A stretch of 64,000 nucleotides of DNA from assembly GCF_043290135.1 (NCBI RefSeq), contig NW_027464602.1:2356001-2420000 (forward strand), given 5' to 3'. The stretch's first letter is position 1; every line of letters begins with the position of its first letter. The position numbers and the translations under genes are program-made. The DNA is from Rhipicephalus microplus (lineage: Eukaryota; Arthropoda; Arachnida; Ixodida; Ixodidae). Shown here piece by piece: positions 46,487 to 56,200 of this stretch. The notes beneath the pieces were generated by a model, which ran no database searches, had not been told where the DNA came from, and worked only from the letters and a program-made list of their open reading frames with translations.

Positions 46487-47404
46487 GCGACTACCATAGC
46501 CATTCTTAACATTTTAAGCATGCTGTCTTGCTCAAACATTGGGGCATTGCCCAGTTTGTCTTATGTTTACGTTTCCACATGTCAATAGTATCTCATACAC
46601 AACATTCTATTGGAATTCAGTATACCTATTCTCGTGACGAATGGCTATTCCTGTTGCTTTTTAGTACACACACTTTTGAAAACTTGCAAGGGATGGCAAA
46701 CAACAAGATAAAATCATATCGGCTCGCTATTTTCTTTATATTGTGAAACACCTTATGTACGTACGGTATAGCATGCAAAGATCTTTTGTCATTCTGTTTT
46801 TCTTTTGGTCCTGTTTTGTTTAACTTGACTTTCTGCAGGAGGGTTTAGCACACGGGTGTGATGGTGCTGTTGGGATATCCAGCATCTTTTAGTCTTTTAT
46901 TCTGGTTTTTAAGGCTTACCTCATCCTTGTGCTCACATGACTTCTGAAGGGTGGCCTCAATGCACGTGGTGGCAATTCCTCTGTGTAAATTGCGTAAATG
47001 TGTAATTATGTCTTATGATGTACTAAAAAAGATGTCCCAAGATTCAGAATAAGTGACAGTAGTCAAAGTTTTTGTCACTGCCTTTATACAAACACCAGTT
47101 TATTTGTTGCCTCCTGCAGTATTTTAGGGCCTCTTATATAGATAGGATGTTTTCTCACTTTTATTACATTTTTGTATTGATGATGCCATATGCTCAGGAG
47201 GTAGAATGTCGTTATGTTCTTTTTGATAACTTCTAGCTTCTGAGCAAAGATAATGTTTCAGAAAAATGAAAAAAGGCTAGCATAATATTAAGACATGGGA
47301 AGAAAGCAGAGTTTATCAAAAATGAATGCATTAGTTGGGACTGAGAAAAAAAGATGGATGACAGGTCAGTAATGTCAATTAATTTATATTAGGACACATG
47401 AAAT
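46487..47404. other. Non-coding stretch
   Basis: AT-rich sequence with only short open frames. I see no gene, RNA or clear repeat. Confidence 0.4.
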
Positions 47405-47540
47405 GTAGCAGAGGGTGGCAGGTGATTAGTTCCAATGAGATCGAGAAATTATCAGCCATAATATGAAATTGGCTCATACAGGACAGGGAACATTGATTGG
47501 GCTTCCACCCTGCAGTGGACATAATATAGGCTTAACGCTA
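47405..47540 (+). pseudogene. Fragment of the 3' end of a non-LTR retrotransposon
   Basis: The run GGTGGCAGGTGATTAGTTCC, then GGCTCATACAGGACAGGGA and CCTGCAGTGGACATAATATAGGC, matches the style of 3' coding ends of a LINE family common in ticks (ending ...LQWT, stop). Only about 135 bp are left and the frame is broken. Recognition is from memory. Confidence 0.4.
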
Positions 47541-48703
47541 ACAATGAGCAAAGCCTGTGAAATTAATGCTCCATGAAATGAGCAGTACTGCACAGATTGC
47601 TGTGCTAGACTTCCCATTTTGCATGTTTTTACCAGCTTATCCTGCTCGCTGTTCAGACACAAAGCTTCACCAGAAAAACAATGTTAAACTTGGTGAGGAT
47701 AATGCCAGTGAATCCAGTGTTTTATCTACACCTTTCCTTGCTTAAGTCCTCCTCCAAACTATACGATTTTTCTTGGAAATGTTCTGCTTACAGCACACCA
47801 ACCGATCAAGTGAAACAACTTTATTGGGGTCCTGCAGGACGCGCCCTAGTATGCAATCACCATTTCACTTCACGTTACAACATACTGGTGGTAAAAATAT
47901 TCTCTGGCAGAGTACAGAAGTGCATGCACTGAGCTAGCTTGTGCAGCGCGGTCTATTCCAGAAAGCTGAACCTATGTTTGGTACAGAATTTTGTAACCAC
48001 ACGATGCTTGCACAGATTAAATGTGGCCACACATAGCAACTTCTTAGCTTTTTTATGAAATGATCTTGCAGTATCTGAAAACATTTGTTTTTTTGTTTAC
48101 TTCATAGTTCCCAGTGAAATATTTCTCTTGTTCCTCTCATTGAATAATGGCATTTGGTGTGACTAATGTGTTCCTAATGCCTCACTATGAGATCAGAAAA
48201 ACGATTCTCCTTGAAGTTGATTCACAAGCATTTCCTAAGATATTGAATGACACTGCTTGCACATGTACAAACATTTGCTAGTTTTATTGAGGGTTGATGA
48301 TAAAGGGAATCAGTTGGTGCATCCAAGCCGGACAGAGATTGACTGGCCCAGAAAAGGGCCGTTTAGTTATATATCTTGCAGCTTGTTCCAGGTAGACAGG
48401 GCTTCATTCTGTAGAAATGGTAACTCATCACACTGGTTCCCCAGCATGAAGAACATAACTTGATGCTAACACTGACTCAGATGTTCTGAAATGTCATAGA
48501 GGGTACATGAAGGCTGGGTACATGAAGGTTGCAGTTATACTAACTGTACAGTCAGCATGCTTGTGTGATATGTGCATAGCTGCATCAAAGCCACGTGTGA
48601 GAATTGCGTGAACAGCTGAAAATCTCAATGGCAGCATGGCTTGAGAAGTCTGTCATCCCTTTTTTGCCAGTTTCCAATATCATCCTTCCCTTTTCATGCA
48701 TCT
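47541..48703. other. Non-coding stretch
   Basis: No recognisable gene. Several 60-80 codon frames occur by chance, and none shows a domain, signal peptide or repeat. Confidence 0.4.
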
Positions 48704-48800
48704 TCTTTCAATATATCTGGGATTTTAATTCCCAAAACCACGATATATTAATGAGAAGCAAATTTTGACCATCTGGTGTTCTTTAACATCTTCACTTGTT
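48704..48800 (-). mobile_element. Old Ruka-like SINE fragment, 3' part
   Basis: On the minus strand the sequence reads GTTAAAGAACACCAGATGGT, then TCGTGGTTTTGGGA, and closes with an ATCCCAGATATATTGA segment. These parallel the Ruka blocks (AAAGAACCCCAGGTGGT, GGTGGTTTTGGGACG, CCACATATCAAT). The tRNA head is missing and divergence is much higher than in the other two copies. Confidence 0.55.
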
Positions 48801-50169
48801 TGCAGCGCAACACCAGAAACACAGGACAAGAAAGGAGCAAAAGAGAATGAAAAGACGGCACCGACTCTGAAAAAGACGGTACTGACATCATGACACGCAC
48901 ATGTCGTGATGTAAGCTGCCCAAAGAGTGGCCTCCCGTGATAATAGTGAAGAATTGGGAATAGGATCTACCAGTAAGGGCTTTGTGTGCAATTCACAAAC
49001 AGTGAAAAAGATCCACCAGGCGTGAACCACAGGTACATGGTGCACTCTGGTTGAGAGAGAGCAGAGTAAAACAGATGTGCCAGACAGGAGATTATAAATG
49101 GTTTTGTCTGGAGCTGGTGCCAGACCGAGCTCTGAATAAGCGTAAGGGAGTATTGAGCGCCAGGCCAATCTGATCCCATTCCTGTGATGGGGTGCAATGT
49201 GATGACAGGTGCGAATACCATTTTCTTTTTTTTTCCATGGGTTTAGGGAAATAATTTTTCAGGGATCAGATGAAAATGCCTCCGACATACATAATAACAT
49301 GCTTATTCTTGGGCGTAGTCATGCCTAGCCACCAGATTGGGAGAAAAAGGAATGTTTCCCGAAATGTGCGATAAAGTGTTTGGTGCTACGCCTTGACGGA
49401 AGTATTGATAGGTGCTTTGGAAATCGACACGCCATTTCTGTAATCGTTAAATATGCAACTGCATGTGCCACTGCTAGGGATAGCGTGACACTCCCAGCCA
49501 TTTCGGGGTAAGCCGTTTTAATCTACATGAAGATGTTAATGAGCCCGTTCTTTATCACAGCAGTAGCTGTGGCCATTCCTTCAACTAAGCCTACTGCAGC
49601 GCCAACTAAACGTCTGCATGAATTTAGCGCTAGTACCGTACATAATAATCAGCACGTGCCTTGGGTTCACTTCGACGGTGTTGTGAATTCATCTTGCGTG
49701 ACAATGGTTTAAGTTGCATGCGTGCCTTAATCATTATTGCAATAGGAGACCATGATTTATCGTCACGCATGGTGTTGATTAGCTCGGTCCTCAGTGTTCG
49801 AAGCAGGTTCCGCCTTGTGAGTGCATGAGAGAGGCACAAGAGTTGATTTCTGCTCTGTGTTTCTATAATTCCCTAGCCTGTATTATACAGGAAGCGGATA
49901 GTGCTGGTGTGCGTCAGCTGCCTCGGTGCGCTCTCAACCGCCTGCCTGGTAAGACTGATAGCTCATTCTATCAGCGCCTTGTCGTACTCCCTCCTCACAC
50001 TGCGACATGTCCTCCACTTGGAGGACATGATGACGGAACAAGATGATACGAAGCCCAAAACCGCAATGTTTGCAAGCCACAACCCGAGCAAACAATTCAA
50101 CGGTGAGGCCAGAAAATCTACCTGACTAGGCCTGGAGCAACAAGCCAGAGAGCATATTCTTGGCTGGAT
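48801..50169. other. Non-coding stretch
   Basis: No gene assigned. Open frames of 60-147 codons are present on both strands without recognisable motifs. A weak impression of dispersed repeat exists at 49690-50150, which I cannot name. Confidence 0.35.
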
Positions 50170-50446
50170 AGATGGATGGATGTGGCCGTACCCTTTAGAT
50201 CGGGCGGCGGCTAACGTCACCTAGCCGTAATGCTTAGTGAACTAACCACTAGATTTTTTTCCCCCTTTAAATAGTAAAGTTGGACGGGTACATTGAAGTG
50301 AAGGGTTTAATTTTCAATCGTGCCTTGACTTTAGCCACCAATCAGATAACCTCCTTCTAGTTAAGTCTACCCGCTTAAAGACTATTTTGCCCTCCCTGTC
50401 CCTAAACACCAGTGCTTTGAAAAACTCTGCGCCATCATCTTGAACT
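50170..50446 (-). pseudogene. 3' terminal part of an old minus-strand LINE (split by an insertion)
   Basis: The minus-strand frame contains LIVQDDGAEFF and ends near DWWLKSRHD, followed by a 3' UTR and a tail of CATCCATCCATCTATCC at about 50164-50180. The frame joins exactly to the coding sequence ending at 54838 once the intervening element is ignored: His-Leu-Ile is shared across the break. So this is the C-terminus and tail of the degenerate LINE at 54838-56200. Confidence 0.65.
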
Positions 50447-50451
50447 ATAAG
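50447..50451. repeat. Short target-site duplication (ATAAG), left copy
   Basis: ATAAG here and at 54834-54838 flank the CR1/L2-like element. The exact length is uncertain because the right copy merges with the AAATA tail. Confidence 0.55.
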
Positions 50452-51049
50452 AGGGCACGGCGGCATCGCCTCGAGCATGTCTGACTGCGCATGGCTGATC
50501 GTGCAGGTTCTTCTTGTCTGCTCAACGCAAGGGCCAGCTCTGCTGGCTGATCCTGGACAACCGCCTTGGAACAATGACTCGCCTAACACGTGGAGCACTT
50601 CGGTGCCACCGGCTCATCAAAATATCAGCCCGATCACCGCCCTGACGCCCCATTGGCTGCCCAGCCCGGTGACGTCGCCGCTTCCTGCTATTAAGCCAGT
50701 GAACATCGTTTACCGCATCAGAGGGCACGGCGGCATCGCCTCGAGCATGTCTGACTGCGCATGGCTGATCGTGCAGGTTCTTCTTGTCTGCTCAACGCAA
50801 GGGCCAGCTCTGCTGGCTGATCCTGGACAACCGCCTTGGAACAATGACTCGCCTAACACGTGGAGCACTTCGGTGCCACCGGCTCATCAAAATATCAGCC
50901 CGATCACCGCCCTGACGCCCCATTGGCTGCCCAGCCCGGTGACGTCGCCGCTTCCTGCTATAAAGCCAGTGAACATCGTTTACTGCATCAGAGGGCACGG
51001 CGGCATCGCCTCGAGCATGTCTGACTGCGCATGGCTGATCGTGCAGGTT
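50451..51049 (+). repeat. Tandem 270-bp 5' monomers of the CR1/L2-like element
   Basis: Monomers start at 50451, 50721 and 50991 with GAGGGCACGGCGGCATCGCC. The first two are complete and differ at only about two positions; the third stops after GTGCAGGTT. The period is 90 codons, so the frame of ORF1 stays open through all of them. A TATA-like GCTATAAAGCC occurs near the end of the second monomer (GCTATTAAGCC in the first). The arrangement resembles promoter monomers of mouse L1, but coding use is not excluded. Confidence 0.85.
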
Positions 51050-51937
51050 AGTTTTTATGATACTTCCTTAGGAAAATGTACTAGTTACCATGGATTAGTA
51101 GTGCTGCCGTGCCCTCGGCGTTGTTTCTGTATAGTTGCTGATTGTTGGTCTGTGCTACTTCTCGTATTGTGCGGGGACGTAGAGACGAATCCCGGTCCCC
51201 AGACCCGGTCCGCTGTTGACCTCAATGAGCATAAAGATGTGTTAAGTGCTATTCTTGAGGAACTGAAAGAGATAAAGACTGCCGCGAGCAAGCGCGATGA
51301 AACTCTGACCCGTATTAGTTCAAACCTTGATGAAGTTCTGGAGCTGTCAAAAGCAAATCAAGAAAAAATTCATACCCTTCAGCACACCGTTGAACAACTA
51401 GAAAAAACTGTCGCAATTCAAGGCAAGAGGCTTAATGACTATGAAGATAGGTCACGACGGAATAACTTAGTAGTATATGGCATACCAGAAGGCCCAAAAG
51501 AAACCAGAGAAGTCCTTGAAGACTTAGTTGTCCGACGGGTTTGCAATGATGAACTAAAAGTCGCTGTAACCTCTCTCGAACGCATTCACCGAATTGGTAA
51601 ACCGCGAAATGATAAACCCCGGCCAATCATACTCAGGTTGTACAATTACAACGAAAAAATAGCCATACTAAATAACTGTTTCAAACTAAAAGGCAGCAAA
51701 GTTTCCGTGTCACATGACTACTCCCAGGCAACGCAGCACATAAGGAAAAAACTTTGGCAATCCGTACGTTCTGATAACAAGGCCGACAATAAGATAAAAC
51801 TGGTTCATGATAAACTACATATTAACAACGACATTTATGCGTGGGACGAAGCAAAAGATTGCCGGGTGCTCGTGCGCAAAGGTAAAAAACGAGAACTGAG
51901 CACTAAACCGAAAAACACGAAAAAGGCGAACGAATGA
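51017..51937 (+). CDS. LINE ORF1: coiled-coil RNA-binding protein with N-terminal 2A-like motif
   Basis: The protein is 306 aa from the ATG in the third, partial monomer. The same frame is open upstream to 50477, which would give 486 aa with two 90-residue repeats. Residues 40-51 are hydrophobic, followed by GDVETNPGP (53-61), an exact 2A-type motif. Next come a heptad-rich coiled coil (about 70-145), then RSRRNNLVVYGIPE and an RRM/C-terminal-domain layout as in L1 ORF1p-like proteins, ending in a Lys-rich tail. Its role would be RNA binding and particle assembly. The 2A motif may split off the first 60 residues during translation or hide in a signal sequence. The stop is TGA at 51935-51937, with ORF2 in the same frame. 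The ATG at 51017 is preferred because it lies next to the unique region; the true start is uncertain. Confidence 0.8.
   Translation: MSDCAWLIVQVSFYDTSLGKCTSYHGLVVLPCPRRCFCIVADCWSVLLLVLCGDVETNPGPQTRSAVDLNEHKDVLSAILEELKEIKTAASKRDETLTRISSNLDEVLELSKANQEKIHTLQHTVEQLEKTVAIQGKRLNDYEDRSRRNNLVVYGIPEGPKETREVLEDLVVRRVCNDELKVAVTSLERIHRIGKPRNDKPRPIILRLYNYNEKIAILNNCFKLKGSKVSVSHDYSQATQHIRKKLWQSVRSDNKADNKIKLVHDKLHINNDIYAWDEAKDCRVLVRKGKKRELSTKPKNTKKANE
51173..51199 (+). other. 2A-like ribosome-skipping motif in ORF1
   Basis: It encodes GDVETNPGP, which fits the D(V/I)ExNPGP consensus completely and is preceded by the hydrophobic stretch WSVLLLVLC. Skipping would occur between the final Gly and Pro. 2A-like motifs have been reported in other APE-type non-LTR retrotransposons. 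Confidence 0.8.
51935..51937 (+). promoter_or_regulatory. In-frame UGA between ORF1 and ORF2 (possible readthrough site)
   Basis: The codon context is GAA TGA CTT. The next stop in this frame is the end of ORF2. UGA followed by C is a leaky context in animals. An ATG overlaps the stop (ATGA), but its frame runs only 18 codons and does not reach ORF2. Confidence 0.45.
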
Positions 51938-51970
51938 CTTCCGGATTCTACAAAGCAACAACCGAAAACA

Positions 51971-54682
51971 TTGAGGCTCATTTCCCTTAATATGCGAAGC
52001 TTATGCAATAAACAAGGCGAACTGGAACACATGTTGTTAACATATGACCCGCACATAGCTGTCATCTCCGAAACTTGGCTTTGCCCAGATTTGCCTGATA
52101 ATTACGTGATTCCGTCTTCATATACGTGCTATCGCAAAGATAGACTTACACGAGGAGGTGGTGTGGCAATTCTTGTGAAGGCGGGCCTTTCATCTGTTTC
52201 ACTGCCTGCTGTTAACCCTGACCACGAAAGTGTCTTTTGTAAAATAAATATTTCAGGAAACCATATTGTTATTGCGGGAATTTATAGGCCGCCGGGAGCT
52301 CCCTGTGAATTTTTACTTGAACTGTATGATCATTTGGCCGTGTATGAGGATCAGGACATTATTGCTGCGGGAGATTTCAACTTACCGCACATAGATTGGT
52401 GCTCGATGTCATCAGGGGGCACTGATACAAAGAACTCTGAAATCCTTCTAGATACTTTATTAGCTTACAACCTTACACAGACAGTACTATATCCAACACG
52501 GGTGACTAGCACTGCTTCCTCCATTCTAGATTTAATTTTGTGTTCAGCCAGCTTTACTGATCATACCACAGAAATTCACGAGGGAGTCTCGGACCACAAG
52601 CTCGTATATTTTTCCTGCAAGCTTCCAAACCGAATCAAGTTAAACAACGCTAAATTTGTAAAAGTAAAAGACTACAACGCAGCAGATAACCCAAACATTG
52701 CCCACCATTTAGAAGAAGCATTACTGACATTTCACGATGACGATGTTAACGTCGTATGGGCAAAGTTTAAGTCATGCTGCAATTATTGCATCAATAAGTT
52801 TATTCCAGATAAAATGAAAAAAATCAACAAAGCCAATCCTTGGATAACCAGAGAAATTATACATTTAAAACGTAAACTAAAACGGTACCGAAAAAGGAAG
52901 AACAAGGATGCCGCCCTCCTTTTTAAGCTAAGTTCTAAGTTGAAATCTAAACTACGAGAAGCTAAAGAGCACTTCTATTCAACTACCCTTGGGCGCTTTG
53001 CTACTGAATCCCCTCACAAATTCTGGCAATTTTTATCAAACAAGGACTCAAGAAGCGTAGATCAAATAGCTGTTGGTGCTCGCATTGTTACAGATAAAAA
53101 AGAAATTGCTGATACGTTCAATTCCTATTTCCAGAGCGTATTCTCAAGGCCAGCCACGCTGGGTAATACGCCTTACGTCAACGATAGCAACCAATATATC
53201 CATATTACTGTCGAAGGTGTTACTGAGCTGCTCTTACGATTAGATCCTAAAAAATCCGCAGGACCTGATAACATTCCCACCGCATTTCTCAAAAGATATG
53301 CAGAGCTCCTAGCTAGATTCTTGGTACAGTTGTATTCTAAGTCTCTTGAAACTTCTTGCCTCCCACTTGAATGGTTGTTTGCCCGAGTGAAACCAATTTT
53401 TAAAAAAGGCTCTGTCACCGATTATTGTAATTACCGACCCATATCTCTCACTTGCACAGTTTGTAAAGTTCTCGAACACGTAATTGCTAAACACCTAAAT
53501 GATTTTCTTGACAACAATATACTTCTTACTAACGTACAGCACGGTTTTCGAAGAGGTTTTTCAACTGCAACTCAATTAGTAGTTACCGTTCATGAGATGG
53601 CACAGGTACTTGACGAGGGCGGACAGATTTACGCAGTTCTAATAGACTTCTCAAAAGCGTTCGATAGAGTTCCACACTCGAAACTAATAACAAAAATGAA
53701 AAACTTAGGCATTCCATCACAAGTCGTCAATTGGGTCATTTCATACCTAACTGGCCGCAAACAGTATGTTGAAATTGACGGTGCCTGTTCTCGTTTTCTT
53801 GATGTTTTTTCTGGCGTCCCACAGGGTTCGGTCTTGGCACCGGTTCTATTTAACATTTATATTAATGATCTTGGCCAAATTGTGAAGCCCCCTCTACGCC
53901 TTAAGCTGTTTGCAGACGATTGCATCATCTTTAGCCACATAGTGTCTGTCACTGACCAGCACGTTCTTAACCGTGCTTTGCATGCAATAACGGAATGGTG
54001 CAATAAATGGGATATGATTATAAATCTCGACAAGACAGTTTACATGTGCATCTCCAATAAGAATAAATCTCACTTCATGTATAGTCTTGGCAATTATCAG
54101 ATTAAACAAGTGGAGGAACATAAGTACCTGGGGTTAACCTTGACGTCCAGACTTAACTGGTCAACACATATAAATAACATATGTTCCTCCGCGAGAAAAA
54201 AGTTAGGATTTCTGAAGCATAAATTAGGTGATGCCCCCTCATCGCTTAGACTCATTGCATACAAATCCATTGTAAGACCCACCCTAGAATACGGAAGCAT
54301 TGTATGGGATCCCCATACTATCACTAATAAAGAAAAGCTTGAAAAAATTCAGAGATTGGCAGCTCGCTTTATTTATAAACGTTTTACACGTCGCGACTCC
54401 CCTTCAGCTATGTTGGAGCTCGCACACCTAGAGCCATTGGCCAACCGACGTAAAAGTGCCCGCCTAAACTTTCTACACCAGCTATATTTTAATAAATTGG
54501 GAATCCAGTCGCAAGATTACATAGCTAATAACCCTAGTCGAGCGTCTCGTCACAAACATAGCCGAAGTATTACACCGTTCTTTGCCCGTACAGACCAATA
54601 CAAATATTCATTTTTTCCCAGAACTGTTTCCGATTGGAATGTTTTGCCAGAGTGTTCACCCTTGCTGTCATCCAATGTATAA
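51971..54682 (+). CDS. LINE ORF2: AP-like endonuclease plus reverse transcriptase
   Basis: About 903 aa. The endonuclease occupies residues 1-215: ISLNMRSL at the start, SETWL (33-37), GGGVAIL (62-68), GDFN (134-137), SDHKLVYF (207-214). The reverse transcriptase occupies about 425-760: SAGPDNIP (429-436), YRPISLT (488-494), motif A LIDFSKAFD (557-565), GVPQGSVLAPVLFN (615-628), FADD (647-650) and YLGLTL (719-724). The C-terminal block FFPRTVSDWNVLP is typical of CR1/L2-type elements. Catalytic residues are intact. No ATG precedes the endonuclease start; the first in-frame ATG (51992) is already inside it. The frame is open from the ORF1 stop at 51937, so a readthrough or an unconventional start is implied. 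Confidence 0.92.
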   Translation: MRLISLNMRSLCNKQGELEHMLLTYDPHIAVISETWLCPDLPDNYVIPSSYTCYRKDRLTRGGGVAILVKAGLSSVSLPAVNPDHESVFCKINISGNHIVIAGIYRPPGAPCEFLLELYDHLAVYEDQDIIAAGDFNLPHIDWCSMSSGGTDTKNSEILLDTLLAYNLTQTVLYPTRVTSTASSILDLILCSASFTDHTTEIHEGVSDHKLVYFSCKLPNRIKLNNAKFVKVKDYNAADNPNIAHHLEEALLTFHDDDVNVVWAKFKSCCNYCINKFIPDKMKKINKANPWITREIIHLKRKLKRYRKRKNKDAALLFKLSSKLKSKLREAKEHFYSTTLGRFATESPHKFWQFLSNKDSRSVDQIAVGARIVTDKKEIADTFNSYFQSVFSRPATLGNTPYVNDSNQYIHITVEGVTELLLRLDPKKSAGPDNIPTAFLKRYAELLARFLVQLYSKSLETSCLPLEWLFARVKPIFKKGSVTDYCNYRPISLTCTVCKVLEHVIAKHLNDFLDNNILLTNVQHGFRRGFSTATQLVVTVHEMAQVLDEGGQIYAVLIDFSKAFDRVPHSKLITKMKNLGIPSQVVNWVISYLTGRKQYVEIDGACSRFLDVFSGVPQGSVLAPVLFNIYINDLGQIVKPPLRLKLFADDCIIFSHIVSVTDQHVLNRALHAITEWCNKWDMIINLDKTVYMCISNKNKSHFMYSLGNYQIKQVEEHKYLGLTLTSRLNWSTHINNICSSARKKLGFLKHKLGDAPSSLRLIAYKSIVRPTLEYGSIVWDPHTITNKEKLEKIQRLAARFIYKRFTRRDSPSAMLELAHLEPLANRRKSARLNFLHQLYFNKLGIQSQDYIANNPSRASRHKHSRSITPFFARTDQYKYSFFPRTVSDWNVLPECSPLLSSNV

Positions 54683-54809
54683 TGACTGTATACTTACCTG
54701 TTGATTATGTACCCTCACATTCATGTGTCGATCTTGCATCCATACGCATGTCTGCTGGATATGTACATCCCTCTCCTGCTTGGACCTTTCAAGGTTCGCA
54801 GTATTGTCC

Positions 54810-54837
54810 AAATAAATAAATAAATAAAAATAAATAA
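54810..54837 (+). repeat. AAATA-type 3' tail of the CR1/L2-like element
   Basis: Simple repeat of AAATA/AAAT units ending the element, merging with the ATAAG target duplication. Confidence 0.8.
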
Positions 54838-56200
54838 GGTGAAGCCCTTTACAGAGCATTGTCAAGTGTTCGGCAGTTTTTTCTTTCTCTTCGCACGCAC
54901 TGCATATTGTGTCTACCTCTTCATATTTGGCCCGATATGTCTTGGTTCGCAATACTCCCGTCCTGGCCTCAAACAGTAGAGAACTACCCTTAGTATTATC
55001 CTAGATTCTTTCTTTGGCAATTTCCTGCTTAAAAGTTCGATAGATCTCTAGTGCGGACTTCTTAATCATGCCAATTCTCCACATGTCAGTCTCCGTTTCC
55101 TGCAGTTCCTTTTTAACCGATAGTTCTTTCTGGTTTGGCCACCTGCTGTTTTCTAAGTATTTACCAGTCAATTTCCTGGTTCGCTTCCTCCATTGTGTAT
55201 TGACATTCTTCATGTACAAGTAGCTGAAAACCTTCATAGCCCAACGCTCCTCCCCCATTTCTCTCAATCGCTTCTCAAATTTTATCTTGCTGCTGGCTTC
55301 CATGCGCTCAAATGATGTCCATCTCATATCACCTTGTACTCCCTAATTTGGTGTATTCCCGTGAGCTCCTAAAGCTAGCCTACATATTTCACGTTGCCTA
55401 ATTTCTAATCTTGCTTGAACTTCTGACCTCGTGCACAAGACCGCGTTGCCGAACGTCAGCCCAGGAACCATGACCCCTTTCCATATTCCTCTCACAACAT
55501 TATACCTATTGTAATTCCACAGTGCCCTATTTTTCATCACTGCTGCATTCCTGTTATCTTTAGTCGTCATGCATATTTCGTGTTCCCTCAGATACTCGGT
55601 CCCATTGCTTATCCATACGCCCAGTTATTTGTGTTTATCTGTTATCTCTAGCGTGACTTCCTGTATTCTAAGCTCACTACCTTTGTTATCATTAAAAATC
55701 ATGACTACTGATTTTTCCTAACTGAATCTAAAATCTAACCTATCTTTCTCATTACCGCAGATGTCCATCAACATCTGCAAATCTTCCTTGTTGTCGGCCA
55801 TTAGCACTATATAATCTGCGTAGATTAAAGCTGATAGTGCCTGATCAATGAGTTTTCCTTGTTTTACTAAAAAGAGGTTGAAGCCAAGTCCCCTTGCCTC
55901 TAATTTGGCCTCTAATCCTTGTAGGTACATCATGAATAAGAAGGGTGACAGTGGGCACGCCTGCCTAAGTCCACGTTTCACCACTGTGGGCTTGGATACC
56001 TGTTTTTCCCACTTTTTAACTACCTTGTTAGTTTTATAGATTTCCTTTAAACGATTAGTGACTCCATCTTTTACACCCAGTGTGTCTAGTATTCCCCACA
56101 AGTCCTCTTGAACCACGCTATTGTACGCTCCCTTGAATTTCTGCAGGCCGGTAGGAAGCTTCACAGTGCAGCGCCTGATCTTGTGAAACGGCGCAGCCAT
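54838..56200 (-). pseudogene. Degenerate LINE, reverse transcriptase to C-terminal zinc region
   Basis: One minus-strand frame runs through with four in-frame stops (55718-55720, 55625-55627, 55343-55345, 55001-55003) and no frameshift needed. Recognisable are KGAYNSVVQEDLW, RQACPLSPFLF (usual RQGCPLSP altered), YADY in place of YADD, and the zinc-type CSACEEKEKTAEHL. The motif A aspartate before KGAYNS is replaced. The copy is 5'-truncated at about 56200 and continues at 50446-50170 beyond the nested element. Retrotransposition activity is certainly lost. I cannot place the clade from these pieces. Confidence 0.8.

Larger units (their letters stand above)
50452..54833 (+). mobile_element. 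CR1/L2-like non-LTR retrotransposon, full length
   Basis: About 4.4 kb: two full and one partial 270-bp 5' monomers (50451-51049), ORF1 (51017-51937), ORF2 (51971-54682), a ~127-bp 3' UTR and an AAATA-type tail (54810-54837). Endonuclease and reverse transcriptase are present and there is no RNase H. The FADD catalytic motif, the FSKAFDRVPH block and the C-terminal FFPRTVSDWN block place it among CR1/L2-type elements. Both ORFs are open apart from one UGA between them. It sits inside an older LINE, whose reading frame becomes continuous when this element is removed, so both ends are well defined. Confidence 0.88.

Noticed and set aside
48725..49168. 147-codon minus-strand frame
   Set aside because: It starts in unassigned sequence and overlaps an old SINE fragment; no domain or splice pattern seen.
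50477..51016. Upstream extension of ORF1 to 486 residues as the true start
   Set aside because: The extension lies wholly in the 270-bp 5' monomers, which look like promoter monomers. I prefer the ATG at 51017 but keep the longer form as an alternative.
51930..51990. ORF2 start at the ATG overlapping the ORF1 stop (ATGA)
   Set aside because: That ATG is in another frame and ends after 18 codons, so it cannot initiate ORF2.
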